DNA of 64,000 nt, from the NCBI GenBank assembly GCA_016786495.1, contig JAEUUJ010000027.1, positions 17,343-81,342 on the forward strand, given 5' to 3'. Origin of the DNA: Cyclobacteriaceae bacterium (GTDB lineage: Bacteria > Bacteroidota > Bacteroidia > Cytophagales > Cyclobacteriaceae). The notes beneath the pieces are model-generated. The model was not told where the DNA came from. It worked only from the letters and a program-made list of their open reading frames with translations, and searched no databases. How positions within the stretch are numbered: position 1 is the stretch's first letter; each line of letters begins with the position of its first letter. This document shows, piece after piece, positions 27,187 through 34,714 of the stretch. Both the position numbers and the translations under genes were made by a program.

Positions 27187-27489
27187 TTATTGACGCTTCA
27201 TTTTTTCCATCTCTTCCTTGATCTTGCGGTCTTCCCAGTCTTTGCCGAAGAAGATGCCATTTTTGAAGAAGCTGATGGTATAGAAGAACATTCCGATTCC
27301 CCAGCCAAACCAAACCCAGCCTACCCACCAGTGGCCTTCTGAGTTGAAGTCGTTCTGGTACCAGTTTAAAAAGGTTAGAAAAGAACAAACCGAGAAATAG
27401 GCGATCAGCGAGCTGTAATAGCTTTTCTTTCTCCGCACGCTCTTGCGTGCTTCTTTGTACAGTTTTTCTTCTTCCGGTGTATTGTACAT
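27187..27489 (-). CDS. 2TM domain-containing protein
   Basis: A 100-residue membrane protein with a charged N-terminus (EEEKLYKEARKSVRRKKSYYSS), two hydrophobic helices (about residues 27-45 and 54-78) and a lysine-rich tail. It matches the Bacteroidota 2TM family, often found fused to or beside LytTR histidine kinases and regulators. Its partner is not obvious here; it is 25 bases downstream of the lipocalin-like gene. Function unknown. Confidence 0.85.
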   Translation of the reverse strand: MYNTPEEEKLYKEARKSVRRKKSYYSSLIAYFSVCSFLTFLNWYQNDFNSEGHWWVGWVWFGWGIGMFFYTISFFKNGIFFGKDWEDRKIKEEMEKMKRQ

Positions 27490-27514
27490 GACTCGTATGT
27501 TTAGGTGTTACAAG

Positions 27515-28063
27515 TTAATCAAGCTTGGTCAATTTTAATTCGATGAAGGGATACCAATTTACATTGTCGGGGGAGTATTCTCCTGTTTCGACCCAGCTCT
27601 TGGTTTTGGGATCAAGTTTGATTTCGTAGCGAATTTTGGCGTCATTCTGAACATCAAAACCCCAAACAAAATTGTTTTCCGCGACAACCTTGAAGTATGC
27701 GTCTGTTTTGCTTCCGTCTTTCAGATGCGAGGTCATTTTGAATTCTTTCGATTGTTCATCGTACGAGAGTACCGCGAACGCATTGAACATGATTTCGCCG
27801 GCATTCTGGGGATTGCGTCCCGTCCCTTCAAATACCAGGATGGTGTTGTCGAGCTTGAAGTAAATGTTTTCTTCCTGAATTACCCTGGTATCCGGCCCGT
27901 TGCGCTGTTTAGCGATGGCTTCACCTTTCCATTTCCCCGCGAGGTAAGCAACTTTTTGCATTTCCTGCTTTAAGGCATCGGATGCTTTACCCAAGCCTTG
28001 CGCGTGGCTGTGGCCGATGGCCAATCCGAGGAACATCGCACAGATAATCATGACGTTTTTCAT
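27515..28063 (-). CDS. exported lipocalin-like hypothetical protein
   Basis: A 182-residue protein with a signal peptide ending SHAQ (about residue 21) and a beta-barrel-like body (YLAGKWKGEAIAKQ, INVYFKLDNTILVFEG-type strands, KEFKMTSHLKDGSK). It resembles the heme-binding-like/DUF1579 group that binds small hydrophobic ligands. No catalytic motif is visible. Its ATG overlaps the stop of a small upstream reading frame by four bases (ATGA), which implies coupled translation. Ligand and role are unknown. Confidence 0.75.
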   Translation of the reverse strand: MKNVMIICAMFLGLAIGHSHAQGLGKASDALKQEMQKVAYLAGKWKGEAIAKQRNGPDTRVIQEENIYFKLDNTILVFEGTGRNPQNAGEIMFNAFAVLSYDEQSKEFKMTSHLKDGSKTDAYFKVVAENNFVWGFDVQNDAKIRYEIKLDPKTKSWVETGEYSPDNVNWYPFIELKLTKLD

Positions 28064-28272
28064 AGGTAATATTTGGTTAAGAGATTACAGGTTAGTTGAA
28101 CAAGCCAATCGGTTCCCGTGTGTTGTGCTACATAGGGGAGTGCCTTTGCCGGGAGTGTTATTGTGTTTTCGGACGAAACAACCGTGCGTGTTTCCATAAG
28201 AAGCAGGAATACAATCACCAGGCTTGTGGCGAGGCCGAGCGCGATCGATACCTTCTTAATGTTTGTTGTCAT
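28060..28272 (-). CDS. small single-span membrane protein
   Basis: A 70-residue reading frame with one hydrophobic helix (about residues 8-26, VSIALGLATSLVIVFLLLM) followed by a short polar domain with a single cysteine. I recognise no family. I keep it because its stop overlaps the start of the next gene in the ATGA arrangement, it begins with ATG, and its helix follows a positive-inside pattern (KK before the span). It could be a small regulator or simply a non-coding opening. Confidence 0.45.
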   Translation of the reverse strand: MTTNIKKVSIALGLATSLVIVFLLLMETRTVVSSENTITLPAKALPYVAQHTGTDWLVQLTCNLLTKYYL

Positions 28273-28311
28273 ATAAACTGGTTTATATTATAAACTATCT
28301 GGACAAAAAAA

Positions 28312-28599
28312 TTATTTGCCGATGTATTGTTTCAACGTGTTCACGTAATCTTCAAATGCTTTCAAGCCGTGCTTTGTGATCTTACAGGTTGTCAATGGTT
28401 TCTTTCCTTTAAATGTTTTTTCAATCGTGATGTATCCGGCCTCCGACAGTTTATCGAGTTGCACGCTCAGGTTTCCCGCCGTAGAATTGGTTTTCTCTTT
28501 CAGGTAGGTAAACTCGGCTGACTCGACACTCATGAGCAGCGACATTACTCCAAGCCTGAGTTGGGAGTGCAACAGCGGATCCAGATCTTTCAATGCCAT
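28312..28599 (-). CDS. winged-helix transcriptional regulator (HTH_34 type)
   Basis: A 95-residue DNA-binding protein starting MALKDLDPLLHSQLRLGVMS. This frame continues upstream inside the neighbouring gene, but the ATG at 28599 gives the exact family start. The wHTH reads TYLKEKTNSTAGNLSVQLDKLSEAGYI and the wing EKTFKGKKPLTTCKIT. This short regulator family in Bacteroidota is usually encoded next to a membrane protein that it probably controls. Here its ATG overlaps the stop of such a gene by one base (TAATG). Confidence 0.88.
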   Translation of the reverse strand: MALKDLDPLLHSQLRLGVMSLLMSVESAEFTYLKEKTNSTAGNLSVQLDKLSEAGYITIEKTFKGKKPLTTCKITKHGLKAFEDYVNTLKQYIGK

Positions 28600-29174
28600 T
28601 ACTTCTCCGATTTTCTGAGCATGTAACCCGGCACGAGATAGCCCAGGGCGATGGCAAAAGCCGAGATCAGAAATTGATCGGCCATCGGCACAAAGAATAA
28701 CACGGTGCCCGCTGCCCAAAACACCACACCGCCCCACATCAAAGGCTTGAACTTTAAAATAACCCCGGTGATGAATGTAGGCATTGCACACATCGCGATG
28801 ATTACCGGATTTATCATCCAACTGATTGATTTGCCCACCACAACCACAAGCACACAGTTAATTCCGTAACCGATCCAAACCCATTTATGAATCTGATCGA
28901 GGTGCGTAGAGACTGTTTGGGTTTTGCTTTGCCGCACACTGTAAATCGCGGAGATCAATCCTGCAGGAATGGTAAGCGCAAACATCAGAAACGGATTTTT
29001 TACATCCGTGAACCGGATCAGGATATAAACTCCGAGGTTGGCGATAACGATCGTCCATCCCCACAGCAGAAAGTAGAAGCTGCTCTTCCGAACGTTGCCT
29101 TTTGCCTGCCGGATCATGGAGGTAATCAGGTCCAGGCTTTGGTGAGGGTTCAAAGTTTCGTTGTGCTTTTCCAT
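28599..29174 (-). CDS. multi-span membrane protein paired with wHTH regulator
   Basis: About 191 residues with five to six hydrophobic segments (from about residue 32: FYFLLWGWTIVIANLGVYIL; PFLMFALTIPAGLISAI; WVWIGYGINCVLVVVVG; PVIIAMCAMPTFITGVIL; MWGGVVFWAAGTVLFFVPM; FLISAFAIALGYLVPGYML). I start at 29174 (MEKHNETLNPHQSL) because 16 residues upstream are not conserved-looking and would run into the promoter. It is probably regulated with the adjacent wHTH gene. Substrate or signal is unknown. Confidence 0.8.
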   Translation of the reverse strand: MEKHNETLNPHQSLDLITSMIRQAKGNVRKSSFYFLLWGWTIVIANLGVYILIRFTDVKNPFLMFALTIPAGLISAIYSVRQSKTQTVSTHLDQIHKWVWIGYGINCVLVVVVGKSISWMINPVIIAMCAMPTFITGVILKFKPLMWGGVVFWAAGTVLFFVPMADQFLISAFAIALGYLVPGYMLRKSEK

Positions 29175-29223
29175 ATCCGGGTTTAACGATACAAACATAA
29201 AATAGTTTATAAAATAAACCAAA

Positions 29224-29256
29224 TTGTTTAAAAATGCTTTTTTTTACCTAATTTTG
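29224..29256 (+). promoter_or_regulatory. putative Bacteroidota promoter of ribE, near-leaderless
   Basis: TAATTTTG at 29249-29256 fits the TAnnTTTG -7 element of Bacteroidota, with a TTG about 22 bases upstream as a weak -33 element. Transcription would start within a few bases of the ribE ATG at 29260, giving almost no 5' untranslated region. Confidence 0.45.
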
Positions 29257-29259
29257 GGC

Positions 29260-29844
29260 ATGTTCACAGGAATTATCGAAGCCTTTGGCAAAGTGAAGTC
29301 GGTTCGGCAGGAGGCCGGTAACAAGCATTTTACGATCGAAAGTCCGATCAGCAACCAACTGCGGGTAGATCAGAGTGTTTCGCATAATGGCGTATGCCTG
29401 ACGGTGATCCGGGTCGACAGCGACTCACACACGGTGACGGCAATTGATGAAACGTTGCGGAAGTCGAACCTCGGTAAACTGAAACAGGGCGATGCGATTA
29501 ACCTGGAACGCTGCATGGTTGCCAACGGCCGTTTTGACGGACACATCGTTCAGGGTCACGTTGATCAAACCGGAATGGTTACGTCGGTAAAAGAAGCAAA
29601 CGGAAGCTGGCTGATTGATTTCGAATACGATCCATCGTTTGGAAATGTAACCGTTGAAAAAGGCTCAATCTGCGTGAACGGAGTAAGTCTTACGTGTTTC
29701 AACTCAACGGCAACCGGATTTACGGTTGCCATCATTCCCTACACGTACGAGCATACGAACTTTAAAACGTTGAAGGCAGGCGATACTGTCAACCTCGAAT
29801 TCGACATCGTAGGAAAGTATGTAAAACGCCTGTTGGGGAAGTAG
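29260..29844 (+). CDS. ribE: riboflavin synthase, alpha subunit
   Basis: This enzyme joins two lumazine molecules to form riboflavin. The 194-residue protein starts MFTGIIEAFGKV, the canonical N-terminus; an opening from 29224 would add 12 hydrophobic residues. It contains two lumazine-binding repeats, with signature pairs VSHNGVCLTVI / GSICVNGVSLTCF and the FDGHIVQGHVDQTG segment. It is encoded alone and divergently from the membrane-protein gene, convergent with the PAP2 gene, with one base between the stops. No FMN riboswitch is visible upstream. Confidence 0.96.
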   Translation: MFTGIIEAFGKVKSVRQEAGNKHFTIESPISNQLRVDQSVSHNGVCLTVIRVDSDSHTVTAIDETLRKSNLGKLKQGDAINLERCMVANGRFDGHIVQGHVDQTGMVTSVKEANGSWLIDFEYDPSFGNVTVEKGSICVNGVSLTCFNSTATGFTVAIIPYTYEHTNFKTLKAGDTVNLEFDIVGKYVKRLLGK

Positions 29845-29845
29845 T

Positions 29846-30451
29846 CTACCTGACCTGAAGCGATTGTGCTTCTTTGTATTTTCGCTTCCAGATCCACTGC
29901 TGAACCTTGTAGCCGATCCATCCACACAACAAGCCGATCAACAAGCCCACGAGAATGTCGCCCGGGTAGTGAGCACCGAGGTAGATTCGCGTGTAGGTCA
30001 TCACCGTTGCCCAAACAAACAGTACCCACATCCAGCGATAGCGATGACGAAACACGAGCCAGAAGAACATCGCGGTAGCAAACGTGTTAGCCGCATGGCT
30101 TGAGGCAAAGCCATATTTACCACCGGTATAGATTTTTCCGGCCGTGTCTTTCACAAGGTGTACCAACCCCTGCAACGAGGGTTCGCGCGAGGGGCGAAGC
30201 CGTTCAAAGTACGGTTTCATGAACCCGCTCGTGATGCGGTCGGTGAGCAGAATAGCCAGCGCAATCCCGATGATGATAATCCACCAGTCTTTTTTGAAAT
30301 ACTTGATCGTAATGAAAAGCAAGAACAGATAAAGCGGAAGCCAGAATAACGTTTTGGTAATCCAGAACATGATCGGGTCCAGAAACGGGGTGTGAAAGCT
30401 GTTCAGATAAAGCAGCAATTCGCGATCAAGTTCCTTTAGCCATTCCAGCAT
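29846..30451 (-). CDS. PAP2 superfamily membrane phosphatase
   Basis: A 201-residue polytopic phosphatase. The three PAP2 motifs are present: KPYFERLRP (KxxxxxxRP), SSHAAN (PSGH-like, with the histidine kept) and TRIYLGAHYPGD (SRxxxxxHxxxD). Members dephosphorylate undecaprenyl pyrophosphate, phosphatidic acid or lipid A at the membrane. The ATG at 30451 (MLEWLKELDREL) is preferred over a GTG two codons upstream. Position next to ribE looks coincidental. Confidence 0.92.
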   Translation of the reverse strand: MLEWLKELDRELLLYLNSFHTPFLDPIMFWITKTLFWLPLYLFLLFITIKYFKKDWWIIIIGIALAILLTDRITSGFMKPYFERLRPSREPSLQGLVHLVKDTAGKIYTGGKYGFASSHAANTFATAMFFWLVFRHRYRWMWVLFVWATVMTYTRIYLGAHYPGDILVGLLIGLLCGWIGYKVQQWIWKRKYKEAQSLQVR

Positions 30452-30507
30452 ACACACGGGATTAAACTCAAAGCTACCGAACTCTGTAAAAAGATATAAC
30501 TTTCACC

Positions 30508-31443
30508 ATGAAATTTTCACAGGCACCTTCGGCTTTACTGATGGTCAGGCCAAACGCGTTTGGTTTCAACCCTCAAACTGCCGATACCAACGCATTTCAA
30601 CAACATGCCTCCGATGATTCGCTGTTGGTGCATGAAACGGCACTACGCGAATTCGACACCATGGTTGATGTACTGCGGTCGAACGACATTCAGGTGTTGG
30701 TGATCGAAGATTCGGCACTGCCACGTAAACCGGATGCAGTGTTTCCAAACAACTGGATTTCCTTTCATCACGATGGTTCGGTGGTTCTCTATCCGATGTT
30801 GGCAGAGAACAGGCGTGCAGAACGAACCAACCCGGTACTCGATATCGTCAGGCAACAATTCCGGATTCTGGCTGCTGTCGATCTGACGGCGTATGAAAAA
30901 CAAAATAAGTTTCTGGAAGGTACCGGCAGCATTGTGTTCGACTACGTTAACAAAATCGCGTATGCATCGCGCTCTGCACGAACAGACGAAACGGTGCTGG
31001 CTGAACTTGCAACCAAACTGGGATTCAAAACCGTTGTTTTCGATGCTGTTGACGAGCAGGGGCAAGCGATCTATCACACCAATGTGCTGATGTGCATCGG
31101 GGCGAAGTTTGTTATTCTCTGCCTGGATGCCATTCCGAGTGATGAAGACCAGGAGAAACTGCTCAACTCGTTTGCGACCACGGGTCATAAAGTCATTGCC
31201 ATCAGCTTTGACCAGATGAAGCAGTTTGCCGGAAACATGCTTGAGATATTGAGCAAATCGGGCGAGCCCTTTGTGTTGTTGTCGCAGCGCGCGTACCAGA
31301 CGCTTTTGCCTGGCCAGTTGAATGCCCTCAGCAGTTTTGCGGAGCCCTTACCAATCGCCATTCCAACCATCGAAGATCGGGGAGGTGGCAGCGTGAGGTG
31401 TATGGTGGCTGGAATTTTTAACCCCGCGCTTCGCGCAGATTGA
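30508..31443 (+). CDS. ctlX: citrulline utilisation hydrolase, CtlX type
   Basis: A 311-residue member of the guanidino-group-modifying superfamily (five-fold beta/alpha propeller). Diagnostic segments are VRPNAFGFNPQTADTNAFQ at the N-terminus, FPNNWISFHHDG (catalytic acidic region), GTGSIVFD, YHTNVLMCIG (catalytic histidine) and RGGGSVRCMVAGIF with the active-site cysteine near the end. CtlX-type proteins act in citrulline/arginine catabolism. A TAACTTTC stretch ends a few bases before the ATG and may be the -7 element. No other arginine-catabolic gene is adjacent. Confidence 0.9.
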   Translation: MKFSQAPSALLMVRPNAFGFNPQTADTNAFQQHASDDSLLVHETALREFDTMVDVLRSNDIQVLVIEDSALPRKPDAVFPNNWISFHHDGSVVLYPMLAENRRAERTNPVLDIVRQQFRILAAVDLTAYEKQNKFLEGTGSIVFDYVNKIAYASRSARTDETVLAELATKLGFKTVVFDAVDEQGQAIYHTNVLMCIGAKFVILCLDAIPSDEDQEKLLNSFATTGHKVIAISFDQMKQFAGNMLEILSKSGEPFVLLSQRAYQTLLPGQLNALSSFAEPLPIAIPTIEDRGGGSVRCMVAGIFNPALRAD

Positions 31444-31522
31444 GTTCGATCGTAACGCTTTACTGCGATTCTGAAAGAATTTGTTAATTTTCGCTGGTAT
31501 AGTTGGAATTAATCGACCCCCG

Positions 31523-33004
31523 ATGGAAAAGTTTGATCTGGTTGTAATAGGCGCAGGCCCTTCAGGCTATGCGGCTGCCATGCGCGCCATAGATTTTAAG
31601 AAGAAAGTACTGCTGATTGAAAAGGAGCGCGTAGGCGGAGCCGGTGTTACCAATGGCGCTTTGTCGTCAAAAACCTGGTGGGAGCTTTCACGCGAAGCTT
31701 CAAGTTTTCGCAAAAACCTGAAGCGGTACAATATTCAGGCACCCAGCATTTCTTATAAAGAGATTCAGGCTGAGGTAGTACGCGCAGTGGAAGAACGGAA
31801 GGGCATGCTCGAAGAGCACATGGAGTTATTGAAGAGTTCTCCCAAGGCAAACCTGCTCACCTTTAAAAGCGGAACCGCGCGGTTGATTACTCCCCATGAA
31901 GTTGAAATTGTAAATGGTTCACGCAAGGAAGTAGTAACAACCGACTACATTATCCTGGCCACCGGAAGCCGCCCGCGGTATCTTCCGGAATTGCCCATTG
32001 ATGAGAAGATTGTGATGACCAGCGAGGGAATTGAAACCATGGATGATTTTCCCGAGAGCATGGTGATCGTGGGAGCGGGGGTAATTGGTTGTGAGTATGC
32101 GACCATTTTTTCCGGCTTTGGAAAAACGAAAGTTCACCTGATTGATAAGGGTGCCCGCATTCTTCCGTTCGAAGATGAAGATGTTGTGAAAGTGATTGAA
32201 CGCAACATGGAGAACAGCGGAGTGCTCATTCACCGCAACTCGCGCCTGATCCGAATGGAAGTGAAGAATGGCCGTGTGGAATACGAACTGGAGTATGACG
32301 ACTCAAGCAAGGAAGTATTCAATGTAGAAAAGGCACTCGTTTCGGTAGGCCGGATTCCAAATTACGAGGAGTTGTGGGACGACAAAGTACCCATTAACAT
32401 CACCAAGCGTGGCATCGAAGATAACGATACACAAACCAACGTCACCAACATTTACGCGGTAGGCGATATCACCGCTGACATTTCGCTGGTAAATGTGGGC
32501 GAGTTAGAGGGTCGCTATGCGGTGGAAAAGATTTTCGGCAGTCCGAAGCGGAAGCTCGTGTATGAGAATATCAGCACGATTATGTTTCTCAGTCCGGAGG
32601 TTGCCGGTGTTGGTTTGAATGAAACACAGGCTCGTGAAAAGGGAATCGAATATAAGGTTGTTACACTTGATTACAGTTGTATTCCGCGGGCAATCGCGAA
32701 ACGCAATACACAAGGATTTATCAAATTGTTGGTTACAAACGATGACCAGATGAAAGTTCTGGGCGTGAAAATTATCGGCAACCAGGCGTCCAGCGCAATT
32801 CAGGCGGTTGCATTGTTGATTTCGATGGACAAAGGCATCGAGGAGTTGGCCGAGTGTGTTCATCCGCACCCGTCCATCACAGAAGGCATTCAGGAATGTG
32901 TTCGGATGTTGCTCGGAAAATCCCTGTTCAAACCTTCAGCACTGAAGGGCAGATTATCGTGCCGGACCTGGTCGGTTGGTGAATACAGCGACATTCATTT
33001 CTAA
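31523..33004 (+). CDS. dihydrolipoamide dehydrogenase-like flavoprotein without redox cysteines
   Basis: A 493-residue member of the pyridine nucleotide-disulfide oxidoreductase fold: FAD motif DLVVIGAGPSGYAAAMRA, NAD(P) motif MVIVGAGVIGCEYATIF, FAD-phosphate motif NIYAVGDITAD, and a dimerisation domain with HPHPSITE. Where Lpd has CxxxxC the loop reads GGAGVTNGALSSKTWWEL, so both disulfide cysteines are missing. It therefore cannot run lipoamide-type chemistry and may act as a transhydrogenase-like (SthA-like) or NAD(P)H:acceptor enzyme. The start at 31523 (MEKFDLVV) gives the normal N-terminus; 14 codons upstream are unconserved. Confidence 0.88.
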   Translation: MEKFDLVVIGAGPSGYAAAMRAIDFKKKVLLIEKERVGGAGVTNGALSSKTWWELSREASSFRKNLKRYNIQAPSISYKEIQAEVVRAVEERKGMLEEHMELLKSSPKANLLTFKSGTARLITPHEVEIVNGSRKEVVTTDYIILATGSRPRYLPELPIDEKIVMTSEGIETMDDFPESMVIVGAGVIGCEYATIFSGFGKTKVHLIDKGARILPFEDEDVVKVIERNMENSGVLIHRNSRLIRMEVKNGRVEYELEYDDSSKEVFNVEKALVSVGRIPNYEELWDDKVPINITKRGIEDNDTQTNVTNIYAVGDITADISLVNVGELEGRYAVEKIFGSPKRKLVYENISTIMFLSPEVAGVGLNETQAREKGIEYKVVTLDYSCIPRAIAKRNTQGFIKLLVTNDDQMKVLGVKIIGNQASSAIQAVALLISMDKGIEELAECVHPHPSITEGIQECVRMLLGKSLFKPSALKGRLSCRTWSVGEYSDIHF

Positions 33005-33017
33005 CGATTCATTTCTG

Positions 33018-34535
33018 TTAGTTCCTGTTTGCAAGAATTTCCGTTAGCGGAATTTTGCGGATTTTGCTTTCAATCCATGCCGAGAAGTCGAACAGCCGGA
33101 TGATTTGCTGTTCGAATACATCGTGGCGCATTTTATCAAAATCACTTTCGATTTTCTCCCACAGGGCTTTGCGTTTCATTCCCGATATCGGAAGGTTTTG
33201 ACGGTTTACGAAGCTGAGTACGCTCCGCTCTATTTTATACTCTTTCCCAACTACATTCATATCCCGTTTGATTGAACGGGTTTCTGATTTGATCAGATCA
33301 AAATCTTTTTTCTCGTACAGGATCATCAGGTTAGCCAGGCGAATTGTGCGATAGAGCGGCAGATACGAGTAGTTCTTACCAATAAAAATGATTTTGTTCA
33401 GTGCTTTTTGTGCTTTGCTGTAATCGCGCAGGCCAAAGTGAATCAGCGCAGTGTAAAGACTTAACTCCGCATTGCGGGCCAGACTGAGCAGATGCGATTT
33501 TTTAAAAAGATCGTCCGAATACCGCTGCATCAGTGCCTCGCTTGCAAAAAAGTCACCTTTGTCCAGCAATGGAAACACTTCGTACAGAAAAATCAGGCAG
33601 GTTACGTTTGCACTGAAGTTGAGCGAGGGATTGTTCAGTTTCTTCAGCTGGTTGATAAAATGCCGCATACCCTCATAGTTCTTAAGACTTCTAAGCGTGT
33701 CGAGGATACCTTCGAGTGTTAGTAAATAATAGATGGGCGGATTTGACCACAGATGCTTGTTGCTCTCCAGCAGGTTATTGAGTTCATAAAAGGAATGAAG
33801 CGCTGATTTGTAATCGCCTACGCTAATCAGGTAGTTAGCCTGGAAAAGCTGGTGAAGTTTCCGGATCTCAAAATTTTCAACGTTCGATGATGCAACCAAA
33901 CTCATCTCACTCACCACGAGGTCATTCAATTCATTCTTTTGCTGTTCGGACCGGATGTTTCCTTTGTGGAGTACACGGTGTTTCAGCAGTTCATACAGAG
34001 CCGACTGCTGATTGATCTTTTGCGTTATCCGCATGACTTCGTTAATGCGGAACTGCTTATGGAGCAGCATTTTCTCATCGATGTGCGGAAAGTTGAGTGT
34101 CAGCAGGTACTCAAGTTCCAGTCGTGACGCGATGAGCAGTGCATAATAGTTCTCAAGCTTGCGGGCACTGTCGATCACTTTTTGCAGCAGGTCGAAACAT
34201 TCTTCAAATAAAGATTTTTCAAACAGAATACGGGCCTTCAGGATTTTGTCAAACAGTGAGTAGTAGCTGTCCTGTTCGGTGCGAAGTTCAAGCATGGTAT
34301 CAAGCAACACTTGATACAGGTATTTGACCGTTGTGTCGAACGAGGCTCCGGAATGCTGCTTTAAAAATTTTGTGCGAAGCAGTTCCGGCGTCATTGCTTT
34401 ATTCTGATCAATGATATTATACAGACTCAAATAATACGGGAGTGATTCCGATCCGGGCGCATTCATTTTGAAAGCCTTTTTTTCAGGCTTCGACATGGAT
34501 TGAATAAGCGATATCAGTGCGGATGACTTCAGCAT
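33018..34535 (-). CDS. helical (TPR-like) hypothetical protein
   Basis: A 505-residue protein without signal peptide or long hydrophobic segment, so probably cytoplasmic. It begins MLKSSALISLIQSMSKPEKKAFK, and most of its length is amphipathic helix pairs reminiscent of degenerate tetratricopeptide repeats (about 100-430). I recognise no catalytic motif or DNA-binding domain with certainty. It is divergent from the citrate operon, with a 179-base AT-rich gap containing a perfect palindrome. A regulatory or scaffold role is possible but not shown. Confidence 0.6.
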   Translation of the reverse strand: MLKSSALISLIQSMSKPEKKAFKMNAPGSESLPYYLSLYNIIDQNKAMTPELLRTKFLKQHSGASFDTTVKYLYQVLLDTMLELRTEQDSYYSLFDKILKARILFEKSLFEECFDLLQKVIDSARKLENYYALLIASRLELEYLLTLNFPHIDEKMLLHKQFRINEVMRITQKINQQSALYELLKHRVLHKGNIRSEQQKNELNDLVVSEMSLVASSNVENFEIRKLHQLFQANYLISVGDYKSALHSFYELNNLLESNKHLWSNPPIYYLLTLEGILDTLRSLKNYEGMRHFINQLKKLNNPSLNFSANVTCLIFLYEVFPLLDKGDFFASEALMQRYSDDLFKKSHLLSLARNAELSLYTALIHFGLRDYSKAQKALNKIIFIGKNYSYLPLYRTIRLANLMILYEKKDFDLIKSETRSIKRDMNVVGKEYKIERSVLSFVNRQNLPISGMKRKALWEKIESDFDKMRHDVFEQQIIRLFDFSAWIESKIRKIPLTEILANRN

Positions 34536-34601
34536 GACTAAATTGAGGGTACTATTTGAATCATAACATATGCATGTAAATGGCTGTAAATCATATTATT
34601 A

Positions 34602-34615
34602 ATATACATGTATAT
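34602..34615. promoter_or_regulatory. 14-base perfect palindrome in the citrate-operon promoter region
   Basis: ATATACATGTATAT is its own reverse complement. It lies between two divergent genes, about 60 bases upstream of a TAGCTTTG (TAnnTTTG-type) sequence at 34672-34679 that could be the -7 element of the DASS-citDE-citF operon. It is a candidate operator; the cognate regulator is unknown. Confidence 0.4.
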
Positions 34616-34671
34616 CTTTTGTAATTACGATTTTCGGACATTTTTAGCATTATAACAAACGTTTGAAAATT

Positions 34672-34679
34672 TAGCTTTG
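34672..34679 (+). promoter_or_regulatory. putative -7 element of the citrate operon
   Basis: TAGCTTTG matches TAnnTTTG and lies 36 bases before the ATG of the transporter gene. No clear -33 TTTG at the usual distance was seen. Confidence 0.4.
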
Positions 34680-34714
34680 ACACCAGCGGACCGCAGGCCT
34701 AACTACACGAAAGA

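Noticed and set aside
29224-29259. Upstream start for riboflavin synthase
   Set aside because: The added 12 residues are absent from the canonical MFTGIIE start and would cover the putative promoter.
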